Translations under genes and position numbers: made by a program
Source: Rhodospirillales bacterium
GTDB lineage: Bacteria > Pseudomonadota > Alphaproteobacteria > Rhodospirillales > Thalassospiraceae
Direction: 5' to 3'
Assembly (NCBI GenBank): GCA_019634165.1
Contig: JAHQVT010000002.1
Location: 231,230-295,229 of the forward strand
DNA length: 64,000 nucleotides
In this document: one piece after another, positions 7,904 to 16,934 of the stretch
How the letters are laid out: every line of letters begins with the position of its first letter
How positions within the stretch are numbered: position 1 is the stretch's first letter
Notes under the pieces: generated by a model
What the model was told of the DNA's origin: nothing
Databases searched by the model: none
The model's input: the letters and a program-made list of their open reading frames with translations, nothing else

Positions 7904-10900
7904 ATGCAGACGCTTGTCGCATCGTCCAGAGAAACCAAGCAGCGCCTTGTGCTTTTTATAAGCTTGTTTCTTGTTGGCTTGGCCTCTGTTGGTTTGACCG
8001 TGTTTTATGAAAACACATTAAACCACGAGGTCCGAGAGGAAACAGACCGCGCACTGTCGCGGCTTTCTGGTCATGGCCGCACCATTCTTCTGAACGATAT
8101 CGGTCAATATCGTGACAACCTTTATTTCCTGCACGCGACACCCCCAATTTCTGGCATGACACGCGCCACGGCAAATGGCGGAACCGATCCATTTGACGGT
8201 ACCCGTTTCATTCAATGGAAAATCCGCCTTGAAACGATCTTCGTTTCAATGTTGCAAAACAACGCGGAAATCGACCAGCTAAGAGTCATTCAGACCAATG
8301 AAACCGGTAAAGAACTTATTCGTGTCGACCGGCTTAGTGGCAAGATCGCTATAATTGATGATCAATGGCTACAGGAAAAAGCCTCTAGCGACTATTTCAA
8401 GGCATCGATGAACTTGCATCCCGGTGAACTGTACTTGTCACGTATCAACCTGAACCGGGAGTTCGGCCGGATAGAGTACCCGATCAGGCCGACCATTCGC
8501 CTATCGACACCCATTTTCTACGAAGATGGTAACCGGTTTGGTTTCCTGATCATGAATGTCAACGCCTCGATCCTTCTTGAACGTTTCCGGTCGGAAACCA
8601 GCGGGCAGTTTGACATGATCCTGACCGACAATGACGGATACTATATTGACCATCCCCTTCCCGAATACCGGTTTAGCCGCGATCTCGAACAGGAACATAA
8701 CTGGTCTGCTGACTATTCTATTTCTGAATTGCCAACCGACGAAGGCCTGATTGCCACGGAACTTCTCAGCGGGAATTCCTTTGCCGTCCATCATACCCTT
8801 GTGCAATACGCAGCCGATCCAAATTCGGCGATGCATATCTATGCCGCAGCACCGGAAAACTGGATAGACAGCCAACTTTGGACCCGTCGACTTGCAACAT
8901 ATGGCTTTGCTAGCTTTGTGCTTGTGATCCTGATGGGGACACTTGCCATGTTCATGGGCAGTTACCGAAACAGTGTGCGACTTTCAACTGCCCGTGCTGA
9001 ACATGAGGCCATTATTAGTGGATCGTCTGCCGCCATCATCGGCATGGAGCTTCACGGCCGCATAACCAGTTGCAATGATTCAGCAGGCATCTTGCTTCGC
9101 ATGTCTCCCAAGAACGTCATCGGAAAGAAAATTTCGGATCTCAATCTTTTTGCCGATATTGATTTTGACGAGAAAGTTAAACAGGTGCGTGAAGAAAAAT
9201 CATCCATGTTGTTGGAGACAACATTCACCGGACAACACGACAGAGAAATCGAGCTTTCCGTTACCTTTTCTCCGATCATTTTGGACAACCAAGAGCTTGC
9301 CGGGATTGCGATTATTGCGCGTGACATCACAGAGGAAAAAGAAGCCAAACGTCAGATTCTTAAAGCCAATGCCGAACTTGAAGCCAAGGTCGCCAAACGC
9401 ACAGAAGAACTCGCCATGGCCCATAAAAAGGCCATGCATGCCAGCGAGATGAAAAGCGCCTTTATTTCACATGTCAGTCATGAAATGCGCACCCCCTTAA
9501 ACGGCATGAGTGGCACCCTTAACCTGATCAAGCGCGATCCACTGACAGAAAATCAAAAAAAATACATCGCGATGGCGGAAATGAGCAGCTCCACCCTTGC
9601 GACATTGATCAATGATATTCTTGATCTTTCAAAGATCGAAGCTGGCAAACTTGATTTCGAACACCATCCGTTTAATCCACTGGCAATTTTAGAAGCCGTC
9701 GCGCAGTCGTCTTCAATTCGCGCCCAAGAAAAGAAGATCGATCTGATCCTTGATACGACCGAACTGCAATATGACAAGCTTTATGGTGATGCAAATCGCC
9801 TGAAACAGATTCTAAACAACCTGATCAGCAACGCGACAAAATTCACATCAAGCGGCTACGTTGCCATTTCAGCCGCAACTAAGATCGAAGGCGATCAAAT
9901 TCGCCTTAATGTGCGTATTGAAGATAGCGGCATGGGCATTGCCAAGAAAAACCAGCACAAATTATTCTCTGCCTTTTCGCAGGAAGACAGCACCGTCTCG
10001 GCGAATTTTGGTGGTACGGGTCTTGGATTGTCTATCTGCAAACAACTTTGCAATCTCATGAATGGCGATATCGGTTTTGAGTCTGAAAAAGGTGTCGGCA
10101 GCACCTTCTTCTTCCATCTGTATTTTGATGCGAAAAATGCATCACGCCGCGAACTGTCCCCTGTCCTTGCAGACAAGAGCATAATGGTTGTTATGGACCA
10201 GGCAAAAACACGGGAATTTGCCAGCCGAATTGTCCAATCACTGGGCGGGCATGTTGCCAATCAAACGATTGATGACCTTGGCAAAAACGTCGGCATGCCC
10301 CCCCCCGACATCATCATCACAGACCACATCAATGGTCGCCTAAAAGACCTATGCCGCCAAATCGAACAAAACAGCCCCAAAAGCACCCCAATCCCGGCAC
10401 TTTGCGTTGTGAACCCATTTGATCAGACCCCGCCCCTATATCGCGGAGAAGTCTGTGTCGTGGCCTCGCCGCTCACGCAAACAGGATTGGCAGCACAAGC
10501 GCCATACCTAACCGGAAAGACCGACATTCAAAACCCGGCCTCCTCCCAATCTGCACCCAATGCGAACGAAGATGCATCCAAGCCATCCGACGCAACAGAA
10601 ACATCTGCGACCTTTGATCAAACGAATATTTTGATTGTCGATGATAACGATATCAACCTTGCTGTCGCACAAGGGTTGCTTGCGGCAACCAATGCCCATA
10701 TCCAAACCGCACATAACGGTATCGAGGCGATTGAAGTACTGCGTCAAATGTCAGATGCGAACAAGAATTGCCATTGCATTCTTATGGACTGCCAGATGCC
10801 AAGAATGGATGGATATGAAACCACGAACGTCATCCGAAGTGGTAAGGTCCTACCAGAACTTTCCGACATACCAATCATCGCCATGACCGCCAGTGCAATG

Positions 10901-11032
10901 TCTGGTGAACGGGAAAAATGCCTTGCAGCCGGGATGTCTGATTACATCACCAAACCCATTCAGACCGACATTCTTATCGAACGGGTCAAACATTGGGTCG
11001 ATAAACGTAAAATGCAGCATGCTGATACGTAA
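7904..11032 (+). CDS. Membrane hybrid sensor histidine kinase
   Basis: 1042-residue inner-membrane sensor. The frame can be opened upstream at TTG 7841, but ATG 7904 follows AGGTGGGAA and places the first hydrophobic segment normally. Order: TM1 (about 16-36), a ~290-residue periplasmic sensor domain, TM2 (about 330-350), PAS (about 366-480), a short coiled coil, HisKA with SHEMRTPLNG (phospho-His about 526), HATPase with GTGLGLSICKQL, a degenerate receiver-like segment without the acidic cluster (about 750-870), and a C-terminal receiver (LIVDDNDINL; phospho-Asp about 962 in LMDCQMPRMDG). There is no HPt and no response-regulator gene next to it, so its partner lies elsewhere. Confidence 0.9.
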   Translation: MQTLVASSRETKQRLVLFISLFLVGLASVGLTVFYENTLNHEVREETDRALSRLSGHGRTILLNDIGQYRDNLYFLHATPPISGMTRATANGGTDPFDGTRFIQWKIRLETIFVSMLQNNAEIDQLRVIQTNETGKELIRVDRLSGKIAIIDDQWLQEKASSDYFKASMNLHPGELYLSRINLNREFGRIEYPIRPTIRLSTPIFYEDGNRFGFLIMNVNASILLERFRSETSGQFDMILTDNDGYYIDHPLPEYRFSRDLEQEHNWSADYSISELPTDEGLIATELLSGNSFAVHHTLVQYAADPNSAMHIYAAAPENWIDSQLWTRRLATYGFASFVLVILMGTLAMFMGSYRNSVRLSTARAEHEAIISGSSAAIIGMELHGRITSCNDSAGILLRMSPKNVIGKKISDLNLFADIDFDEKVKQVREEKSSMLLETTFTGQHDREIELSVTFSPIILDNQELAGIAIIARDITEEKEAKRQILKANAELEAKVAKRTEELAMAHKKAMHASEMKSAFISHVSHEMRTPLNGMSGTLNLIKRDPLTENQKKYIAMAEMSSSTLATLINDILDLSKIEAGKLDFEHHPFNPLAILEAVAQSSSIRAQEKKIDLILDTTELQYDKLYGDANRLKQILNNLISNATKFTSSGYVAISAATKIEGDQIRLNVRIEDSGMGIAKKNQHKLFSAFSQEDSTVSANFGGTGLGLSICKQLCNLMNGDIGFESEKGVGSTFFFHLYFDAKNASRRELSPVLADKSIMVVMDQAKTREFASRIVQSLGGHVANQTIDDLGKNVGMPPPDIIITDHINGRLKDLCRQIEQNSPKSTPIPALCVVNPFDQTPPLYRGEVCVVASPLTQTGLAAQAPYLTGKTDIQNPASSQSAPNANEDASKPSDATETSATFDQTNILIVDDNDINLAVAQGLLAATNAHIQTAHNGIEAIEVLRQMSDANKNCHCILMDCQMPRMDGYETTNVIRSGKVLPELSDIPIIAMTASAMSGEREKCLAAGMSDYITKPIQTDILIERVKHWVDKRKMQHADT

Positions 11033-11068
11033 CACAGGTGACCTGATCACCAGCACTTGTCGCCAAGC

Positions 11069-12232
11069 TTATTCGGCCAAATCGCGCATCACCGAAATCA
11101 GATCAGACTTTCCTTCAAACCCAATTCCAGGCAGTTCAGGCATGGTGATATAGCCATCCTTGACCTTAACACTGTCGGGAAAACCACCATAAGGCTGGAA
11201 CAGATCGGGATAACTTTCATTGCCGCCCAACCCCAATCCAGCGGCAATATTTAGTGACATCTGATGCCCACCATGTGGAATGCAGCGTTTGGGTGACCAG
11301 CCGTGGGTTTTCAGGATATCTAACGTGCGCAGATATTCAACCAGCCCATAGGAAAGCGCGCAATCAAACTGCAGCCAATCGCGATCCGGGCGCATCCCGC
11401 CATAGCGCAAAAGGTTCTTGGCATCTTGATGGGAAAACAGGTTTTCGCCCGTTGCCATTGCACTGGGGTAAAAGTCCGCAAGGGCTGCTTGCAACTGATA
11501 ATCCAGCGGATCGCCCGCCTCTTCATACCAGAACAACGGATACTCGCGCAGCATCTTGGCATAGGCAATTGCGGTTTCAAGATCAAAGCGCCCATTGGCA
11601 TCAACAGCAAGCTGTGCCTCGCTTCCAATCTCATCAAGCACCGCTTCTATGCGCGCCCGATCATCATCAATCGAGGCCCCACCAATTTTCATCTTTACCA
11701 CGGTATAGCCGCGATTAAGGTATCCGCGCATTTCTGCGCGCAAGGCCAATAAATCCTTGCCCGGATAGTAATATCCGCCCGCGGCATAAACAAAAACCTT
11801 TGGGTTGGCTTGCCCGCCATAGGCATCAGCCAGCAGATGGAATAATGGCTTTTCGGCAATCTTGGCAACCGCATCCCAAATCGCCATATCGACGGTCCCC
11901 ACCGCAACGGATCGTTCCCCGTGACCACCGGGCTTTTCATTCTGCATCAAGGTCGCCCAAATCCGATGTGGATCAAGGTTATCCCCCGTTTCGTTCAAAA
12001 GTGATGCTGGGTCTGCTGTAAGAACGCGATCGCGAAACCGCTCGCGGATCAGTCCGCCCTGTCCATAACGCCCGTTGGAATTAAACCCATAACCCACCAC
12101 CCGACGCCCATCACGAACCACATCGGTTACGACGGCAACCAGACTGGCTGTCATTTTCGAAAAATCGATATAGGCGTTCCGAATGGGCGAGGCAATCGGC
12201 TTGGTCACCTCGACGATATCGACAATTTGCAT
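11069..12232 (-). CDS. tarD: D-tartrate dehydratase
   Basis: Enolase-superfamily enzyme of the MLE/mandelate racemase fold, 387 aa, expected to dehydrate D-tartrate to oxaloacetate with Mg2+. Visible landmarks are the KxK motif in VVKMKIGG (about 182-184), metal ligands in VDANGRF, WYEEAGDP and ATGENLFS, and the catalytic His region CIPHGGHQMSLN. From memory the sequence is nearly collinear with the structurally characterised Bradyrhizobium TarD (for example SPIRNAYIDF, NEKPGGHGERSVAVGT, YAAGGYYYPGK). It is divergent from a LysR gene, and the other tartrate genes follow, which supports the assignment. Confidence 0.93.
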   Translation of the reverse strand: MQIVDIVEVTKPIASPIRNAYIDFSKMTASLVAVVTDVVRDGRRVVGYGFNSNGRYGQGGLIRERFRDRVLTADPASLLNETGDNLDPHRIWATLMQNEKPGGHGERSVAVGTVDMAIWDAVAKIAEKPLFHLLADAYGGQANPKVFVYAAGGYYYPGKDLLALRAEMRGYLNRGYTVVKMKIGGASIDDDRARIEAVLDEIGSEAQLAVDANGRFDLETAIAYAKMLREYPLFWYEEAGDPLDYQLQAALADFYPSAMATGENLFSHQDAKNLLRYGGMRPDRDWLQFDCALSYGLVEYLRTLDILKTHGWSPKRCIPHGGHQMSLNIAAGLGLGGNESYPDLFQPYGGFPDSVKVKDGYITMPELPGIGFEGKSDLISVMRDLAE

Positions 12233-12311
12233 AACCGTATCCTTAGAACAAAATCACATGAATTGCTTATCTTGCCTAAGAATAAAGCTTGCCAACGTTA
12301 CATATCCAATG

Positions 12312-12330
12312 TGAACTCCGACTATGTTCA
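12312..12330. promoter_or_regulatory. Candidate LysR operator between tarD and its regulator
   Basis: TGAAC-N9-GTTCA is a dyad in the 119-bp divergent spacer and ends 21 bp before the LysR start. LysR-type regulators commonly bind interrupted dyads in such positions. Assigned by position and symmetry only. Confidence 0.45.
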
Positions 12331-12351
12331 TACTGAGTTGGCATAACCACC

Positions 12352-13230
12352 ATGGAACTGCGTTGGCTTGAAGATTTTATCGCACTGAGCGAGACGCTTA
12401 ATTTTTCACGCGCGGCAGAACAGCGAAACATCACACAACCGGCCTTTAGCCGCCGTATCCGCGCGCTTGAAAGCTGGATTGGTGCCAAATTGGTCGAACG
12501 CACCACCCATTCGGTTGCCTTGACACCATCCGGGAAGCATTTCCTTGCCCATGCCCGTGCGGTTTGCTTTTCACTGAACCAGGCCAAACGCGAAGCCTGC
12601 GAACTTGCAAAATCCACGCATGGATCACTTAACATCGCAGCCACCCACGCGCTTTCTTTCACCTTCATCCCCGAATGGCTTAGACAGCAGAATGAAGTCA
12701 TGTCTCTGGGGTCGTTAAATTTGGTGTCTGACAGCATGCAGGCCTGCGAAAGCCTGATGCAAAAGGGCGAAATTGATTTTCTGATTGCCCACGCCCATCC
12801 AGACGCGCCGTCGGAACTACAACCACCGCTGTTCCAAAGTCGGGTGATCGGTCACGATCAGCTTATTGCCATGATCACACCATCCTTGGCATCACAAATC
12901 AAAGCAACAAAACAGCCCGCCCCCTACCTTGCCTATAGTGCTGAATCCGGTCTTGGCCGGATCATTGATGCAACTCATCAACACAGCAATAAACACAGCT
13001 TTGCCAAACCGGGATTTACATCCCACCTCGCGGCAACATTACATTCCATGACAAAAAGCGGAGCCGGGGTCGCATGGCTCCCCGAAAGCCTTGCTGGCCG
13101 TGACCTTGACACCGGGCAGTTGGAAGCTTTCAATCCAAAAGATCCGGCGATTGCACTTGAAATCCACATCAGTCGCCCACGACGCCGGCTAAGCAAAATC
13201 GCCGAAGAACTTTGGTCGCTCATCCCTTGA
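12352..13230 (+). CDS. LysR-type regulator, probably of tarD
   Basis: 292 residues. An N-terminal winged HTH (about 1-60: WLEDFIALSETLNFSRAAEQ followed by ITQPAFSRRIRALE) is followed by a periplasmic-binding-fold effector domain. The divergent orientation to tarD and the short shared spacer suggest it controls tarD, probably with tartrate or a related acid as effector. The effector is an inference. Confidence 0.88.
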   Translation: MELRWLEDFIALSETLNFSRAAEQRNITQPAFSRRIRALESWIGAKLVERTTHSVALTPSGKHFLAHARAVCFSLNQAKREACELAKSTHGSLNIAATHALSFTFIPEWLRQQNEVMSLGSLNLVSDSMQACESLMQKGEIDFLIAHAHPDAPSELQPPLFQSRVIGHDQLIAMITPSLASQIKATKQPAPYLAYSAESGLGRIIDATHQHSNKHSFAKPGFTSHLAATLHSMTKSGAGVAWLPESLAGRDLDTGQLEAFNPKDPAIALEIHISRPRRRLSKIAEELWSLIP

Positions 13231-13317
13231 GCATCTGCCTTTCTCGGCATCAACGGGCATAGGCTTCCTCCGATTTTCTCTGCGCCTAATTACGAGACGT
13301 CGACATAAAAACAGGAA

Positions 13318-13350
13318 CCCGACCTCCTTGCAGCACGCAAGAAGATCGGG
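13318..13350 (-). terminator. Possible terminator hairpin after ttuC1
   Basis: CCCGA...TCGGG outer and CTTGC-AGCAC-GCAAG inner stems are separated by a 4x4 internal loop. On the minus strand a run of five T follows after six bases. Weak by sequence, but it sits between the convergent LysR and dehydrogenase genes. Confidence 0.35.
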
Positions 13351-13382
13351 CGGGAGGATAGTCTACCGGGAAATTTGAAAAC

Positions 13383-14465
13383 TTAACCTTGTGCCAAAAC
13401 GGCATCGACGATTGCCTGCCCGCAGGTCACGGTATTTGCTTTGCCGCCAAGGTCTGCGGTCCGGAATTCTTCGGTCGATAGGACTTTTTCTACAGCCTGC
13501 AAAATCCCGTCATGCGCAGCGGTATAGCCTAGATGATCCAGCATCATGGCACCGGCCCAGATTTGGCCAACGGGGTTTGCGATCCCTTTGCCTGCGATAT
13601 CTGGGGCAGAACCATGAACCGGTTCAAACAATGACGGGAACTTGCCTTCGGGATTGATGTTGCCAGACGGCGCAATGCCAATCGTTCCGGTACAGGCCGG
13701 ACCAAGATCAGACAAGATATCGCCAAACAGGTTTGATGCGACAACCACATCGAACCGATCGGGGTTCAGCACAAATTGTGCAGTCAGAATATCAATATGA
13801 TATTTGTCCCATCGCACATCGGGATACTCTTTGGCCATTTCGATCACCCGTTCATCCCAATAGGGCATCGTGATGGAAATACCGTTGGATTTCGTTGCCG
13901 ATGTCAGATGTTTTTTCGGGCGTTTCTGCGCGAGATCGAATGCATATTTCAAAATCCGGTCAACGCCAATCCGCGACATGATCGTTTCTTGAATGACAAT
14001 TTCGCGGTCCGTGCCGGGATACATTTTCCCACCGACCGATGAATATTCACCTTCGGTGTTTTCCCGAACAACATAGAAATCAATATCACCCGGCTTCCGC
14101 CCGGCAAGTGGTGACTGCACACCTGGCATCAGCTTTGCCGGACGCAGGCTGACATATTGATCAAAATCACGCCGGAACTGAATAAGCGATCCCCACAACG
14201 AAATATGGTCCGGGACCGTATCGGGCCAGCCAACCGCGCCAAAGAAAATCGCGTCGTGATTACCCACCTGCGCCTTCCAGTCATCTGGCATCATCTGACC
14301 ATGCTTAAGGTAATAATCACATGATCCGAATTCGAACGTCTCGAACGCCAGATCAATACCGTAAACCTTTGCTGCGACTTCAAGAACGCGCACACCTTCG
14401 GGCATGACCTCGGTCCCGATGCCATCCCCGGCGATTACTGCAATCTTGTGTTTCTTACCTGCCAT
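13383..14465 (-). CDS. Tartrate dehydrogenase/decarboxylase-family enzyme (paralogue 1)
   Basis: 360-residue NAD-dependent beta-decarboxylating dehydrogenase of the isocitrate/isopropylmalate dehydrogenase family, TtuC/D-malate dehydrogenase subgroup. It begins IAVIAGDGIGTEVMPEG. The substrate-binding stretch is VVRENTEGEYSSVGG, the catalytic Lys lies in TKSN, metal-binding Asp lie in VVASNLFGDILSDL, and NAD binding is in LFEPVHGSAPDI. It should act on tartrate, D-malate or a homologue. A second paralogue lies at 15805-16881; the two differ enough to suggest different stereoisomers or substrates. It is the last gene of the minus-strand tartrate unit. Confidence 0.88.
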   Translation of the reverse strand: MAGKKHKIAVIAGDGIGTEVMPEGVRVLEVAAKVYGIDLAFETFEFGSCDYYLKHGQMMPDDWKAQVGNHDAIFFGAVGWPDTVPDHISLWGSLIQFRRDFDQYVSLRPAKLMPGVQSPLAGRKPGDIDFYVVRENTEGEYSSVGGKMYPGTDREIVIQETIMSRIGVDRILKYAFDLAQKRPKKHLTSATKSNGISITMPYWDERVIEMAKEYPDVRWDKYHIDILTAQFVLNPDRFDVVVASNLFGDILSDLGPACTGTIGIAPSGNINPEGKFPSLFEPVHGSAPDIAGKGIANPVGQIWAGAMMLDHLGYTAAHDGILQAVEKVLSTEEFRTADLGGKANTVTCGQAIVDAVLAQG

Positions 14466-14498
14466 TTGGACTGTTCCTCTGTGTGGGGCTTTTTGATG

Positions 14499-15797
14499 TT
14501 AGCTTATCAATATTGCGCGAAAATCATTCACGTTTGTTAATGTCGGTCCTGTCGTAATCGCATCGTCCAGCTTTTCAAAAAAGCTGTGCCCATCATTGTT
14601 CGCAAGATATTCACGCGCCGCAATTTTTAAAAGGTTTGCGCGCGCCAAGGTGTTTGGCGAGATATAAGCACCTGCAATCTCTTCCAGACCATCAACACCA
14701 TCTGTATCACCAGCCACCGCATGAATGCCAGAAGCCCCGTTCAAGGCAACGGCAAGTCCCAGTAAAAACTCAACATTCCGGCCACCGCGACCATTTCCCT
14801 TAACCGTAACCGTTGTCTCACCGCCTGATAGCAAAACACAGGGGCGCGCAAACGGTTGGTCGCGACGCGAGACTTGCTTGGCGAGACCAGACATCACCCT
14901 GCCAAGTTCCGCCGCTTCACCTTCGATCGCATCGCCAAGAATGTGAACGCTAAGACCGATATCTTTGGCCTTTTGCGCTGCGGCCTCTAACGCCATCTGT
15001 GGTGTGGTAATCAGATGCCATTCAACATTCTTCATGCACGGATCATCAGGCTTGATCGTTTCAAGTTGCCAGGTTTCAAGCAAGCTCCTGATGTCGTCAG
15101 GCAGCGTGATGCTGTAACGATCCAAAATCTGCAACGCATCGGCACAGCTTGTCGGATCAGGCACGGTCGGACCCGATGCAATATCAAGAACGTTATCACC
15201 GGGCACATCGGAAATCAGAAAGGAAATGACTTTTGCCGGATGGCATAGTGCGGCCAACCTTCCGCCTTTAACCCGCGACAGATGGCGACGCACACAGTTC
15301 ATTTCGTCGATCGAGGCACCAGATTTCAACAAAGCTTGGTTGATCTTCTGCTTTTGCTCAAAGCCCAGTTCTTTGACCGGATCAACCAGAAGGGCCGATC
15401 CACCACCCGAAATAAGACAAATGACAAGATCATCTCCCTTCAAGCCGCTGACACATTCTTTGATCCGCTGTGTTGCGTTATATCCCGCAATATCAGGAAC
15501 CGGGTGGGATCCCTCGATGATCTCTATTTTCTGGGTTGGCACAGCATGACCGTAACGCGTCACCACCACCCCGGAAAGCGGACCCTTCCAGTGTTTTTCA
15601 AGAACCTGTGCCATTTTCGCGGATGCCTTTCCCGCCCCGATCACGATTGTGCGTCCACGGGGCGGTTCAGGCAGAAATTGGGGCAAACAAAGTTCCGGGT
15701 TAGCTGCATCAATTGCGGTTTTGAACAAACCCGTCAGAAATTCTCGGACCCATTTGGGGTCATTGAGATAGATGTTTTCTGTCTGCCCCATCTTCAT
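14499..15797 (-). CDS. ttuD: Hydroxypyruvate reductase / glycerate 2-kinase family protein
   Basis: 432 residues of the MOFRL/DUF4147 family, which includes TtuD of tartrate operons (annotated hydroxypyruvate reductase) and glycerate 2-kinases. Visible: the glycine-rich CLISGGGSALLVDP, the RRHLSRVKGGRLA segment and the C-terminal GGRNVEFLLGLA and AGDTDGVDG (MOFRL). The frame can be opened at 15833, inside the upstream gene. I prefer ATG 15797, which follows that gene's stop by 7 bp with a TAGGGG ribosome-binding site. It would use the D-glycerate/hydroxypyruvate made by the TtuC-type enzymes on either side. Confidence 0.88.
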   Translation of the reverse strand: MKMGQTENIYLNDPKWVREFLTGLFKTAIDAANPELCLPQFLPEPPRGRTIVIGAGKASAKMAQVLEKHWKGPLSGVVVTRYGHAVPTQKIEIIEGSHPVPDIAGYNATQRIKECVSGLKGDDLVICLISGGGSALLVDPVKELGFEQKQKINQALLKSGASIDEMNCVRRHLSRVKGGRLAALCHPAKVISFLISDVPGDNVLDIASGPTVPDPTSCADALQILDRYSITLPDDIRSLLETWQLETIKPDDPCMKNVEWHLITTPQMALEAAAQKAKDIGLSVHILGDAIEGEAAELGRVMSGLAKQVSRRDQPFARPCVLLSGGETTVTVKGNGRGGRNVEFLLGLAVALNGASGIHAVAGDTDGVDGLEEIAGAYISPNTLARANLLKIAAREYLANNDGHSFFEKLDDAITTGPTLTNVNDFRAILIS

Positions 15798-15804
15798 GCT
15801 GCCC

Positions 15805-16881
15805 CTAGAGGTTGTCACCATGGATGGCGGCAATCACAGCATCGGTAACCTGCCGTGTCGTTGCCTTGCCACCCAGATCAGGCGTATGCAAATCGACATC
15901 TGCGGTCACGCGTTCAACAGCACGCATCAATCGTTCCGCTGCTGCCTGCTCGCCGAGATGTTCAAGCATCATCACCGCACTCCAGAACGTCGCCACAGGA
16001 TTGGCAATGCCCTGACCGGTAATGTCAAATGCCGAACCATGGATCGGCTCGAACATAGATGGGAATTTGCCTTCTGGATTAAGGTTGGCGGTCGGCGCAA
16101 TGCCAAGCGACCCGGCAAGAGCCGCAGCAAGGTCAGACAGAATATCTGCATGCAGGTTGGTTGCGACAATCGTATCAAGGGTTTCCGGGCGCAGGGTCAT
16201 GCGCATGGTCATCGCATCGACCAGCATTTTGTCCCATTCAACATCCGGGTAATCTTGTGCGACTTCGCTGGCAATTTCATCCCACATGACCATCCCGTTG
16301 CGCTGGGCGTTTGATTTGGTCACGACGGTCAATTTCTTGCGCGGGCGTGTACGGGCCAGATCAAAGGCAAACCGCATGATCCGGGTGACACCCGCACGGG
16401 TGAAAATCGAAACTTCGGTTGCGACTTCTTCGGGCAAGCCAACATGGGAACGCCCACCCTGACCGGCATATTCGCCTTCGGAATTCTCACGCACAATCAC
16501 CCAATCAAGTTCGCTTTGCTTGACGTTCCTAAGTGGGCTTTCAATACCCGGCAGAATACGGGTCGGGCGGACATTGGCGTATTGATCAAATGGCTGACAG
16601 ATGGCAAGACGCAGCCCCCAAAGGGTCACATGGTCTGGCACATCGGGGGCACCCACCGCGCCGAAATAGATCGCATCATGATCCTCGATCTGCCCGCGGC
16701 CGTCAGCAGGCATCATCACACCGTGCTTTTTATAATAGTCCGAGCCCCAGTCAAAACTGTCGAAACTCATGGTAAAGCCACCGTCGCGCTTGGCAAGCAC
16801 GTCAAGAACTTCAACACCGGCCGCAACAACCTCTTTACCGATCCCGTCGCCGGGGATGGCAGCAATACGATAGTTTTTCAT
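15805..16881 (-). CDS. ttuC: Tartrate dehydrogenase/decarboxylase (paralogue 2)
   Basis: 358 residues, same family as the gene at 13383-14465. N-terminus IAAIPGDGIGKEVVAAG; active-site segments VRENSEGEYAGQGG, TKSNAQRNGMVMWDE and ATNLHADILSDLAA; NAD site MFEPIHGSAFDI. These are the landmarks of the tartrate dehydrogenase of Agrobacterium and Pseudomonas, which oxidises meso/L-tartrate and decarboxylates to D-glycerate. Its stop is 7 bp upstream of the ttuD start, so ttuC-ttuD are coupled. Confidence 0.9.
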   Translation of the reverse strand: MKNYRIAAIPGDGIGKEVVAAGVEVLDVLAKRDGGFTMSFDSFDWGSDYYKKHGVMMPADGRGQIEDHDAIYFGAVGAPDVPDHVTLWGLRLAICQPFDQYANVRPTRILPGIESPLRNVKQSELDWVIVRENSEGEYAGQGGRSHVGLPEEVATEVSIFTRAGVTRIMRFAFDLARTRPRKKLTVVTKSNAQRNGMVMWDEIASEVAQDYPDVEWDKMLVDAMTMRMTLRPETLDTIVATNLHADILSDLAAALAGSLGIAPTANLNPEGKFPSMFEPIHGSAFDITGQGIANPVATFWSAVMMLEHLGEQAAAERLMRAVERVTADVDLHTPDLGGKATTRQVTDAVIAAIHGDNL

Positions 16882-16934
16882 TTTCAGTCTCTGTTCGTTA
16901 GCAGGTTAAGGCGTTTTCTCGTGACCAACTGGTC

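Noticed and set aside
15772..16314. Plus-strand open frame antisense to ttuC/ttuD
   Set aside because: Shadow of conserved enzyme genes; no start signal or domain.
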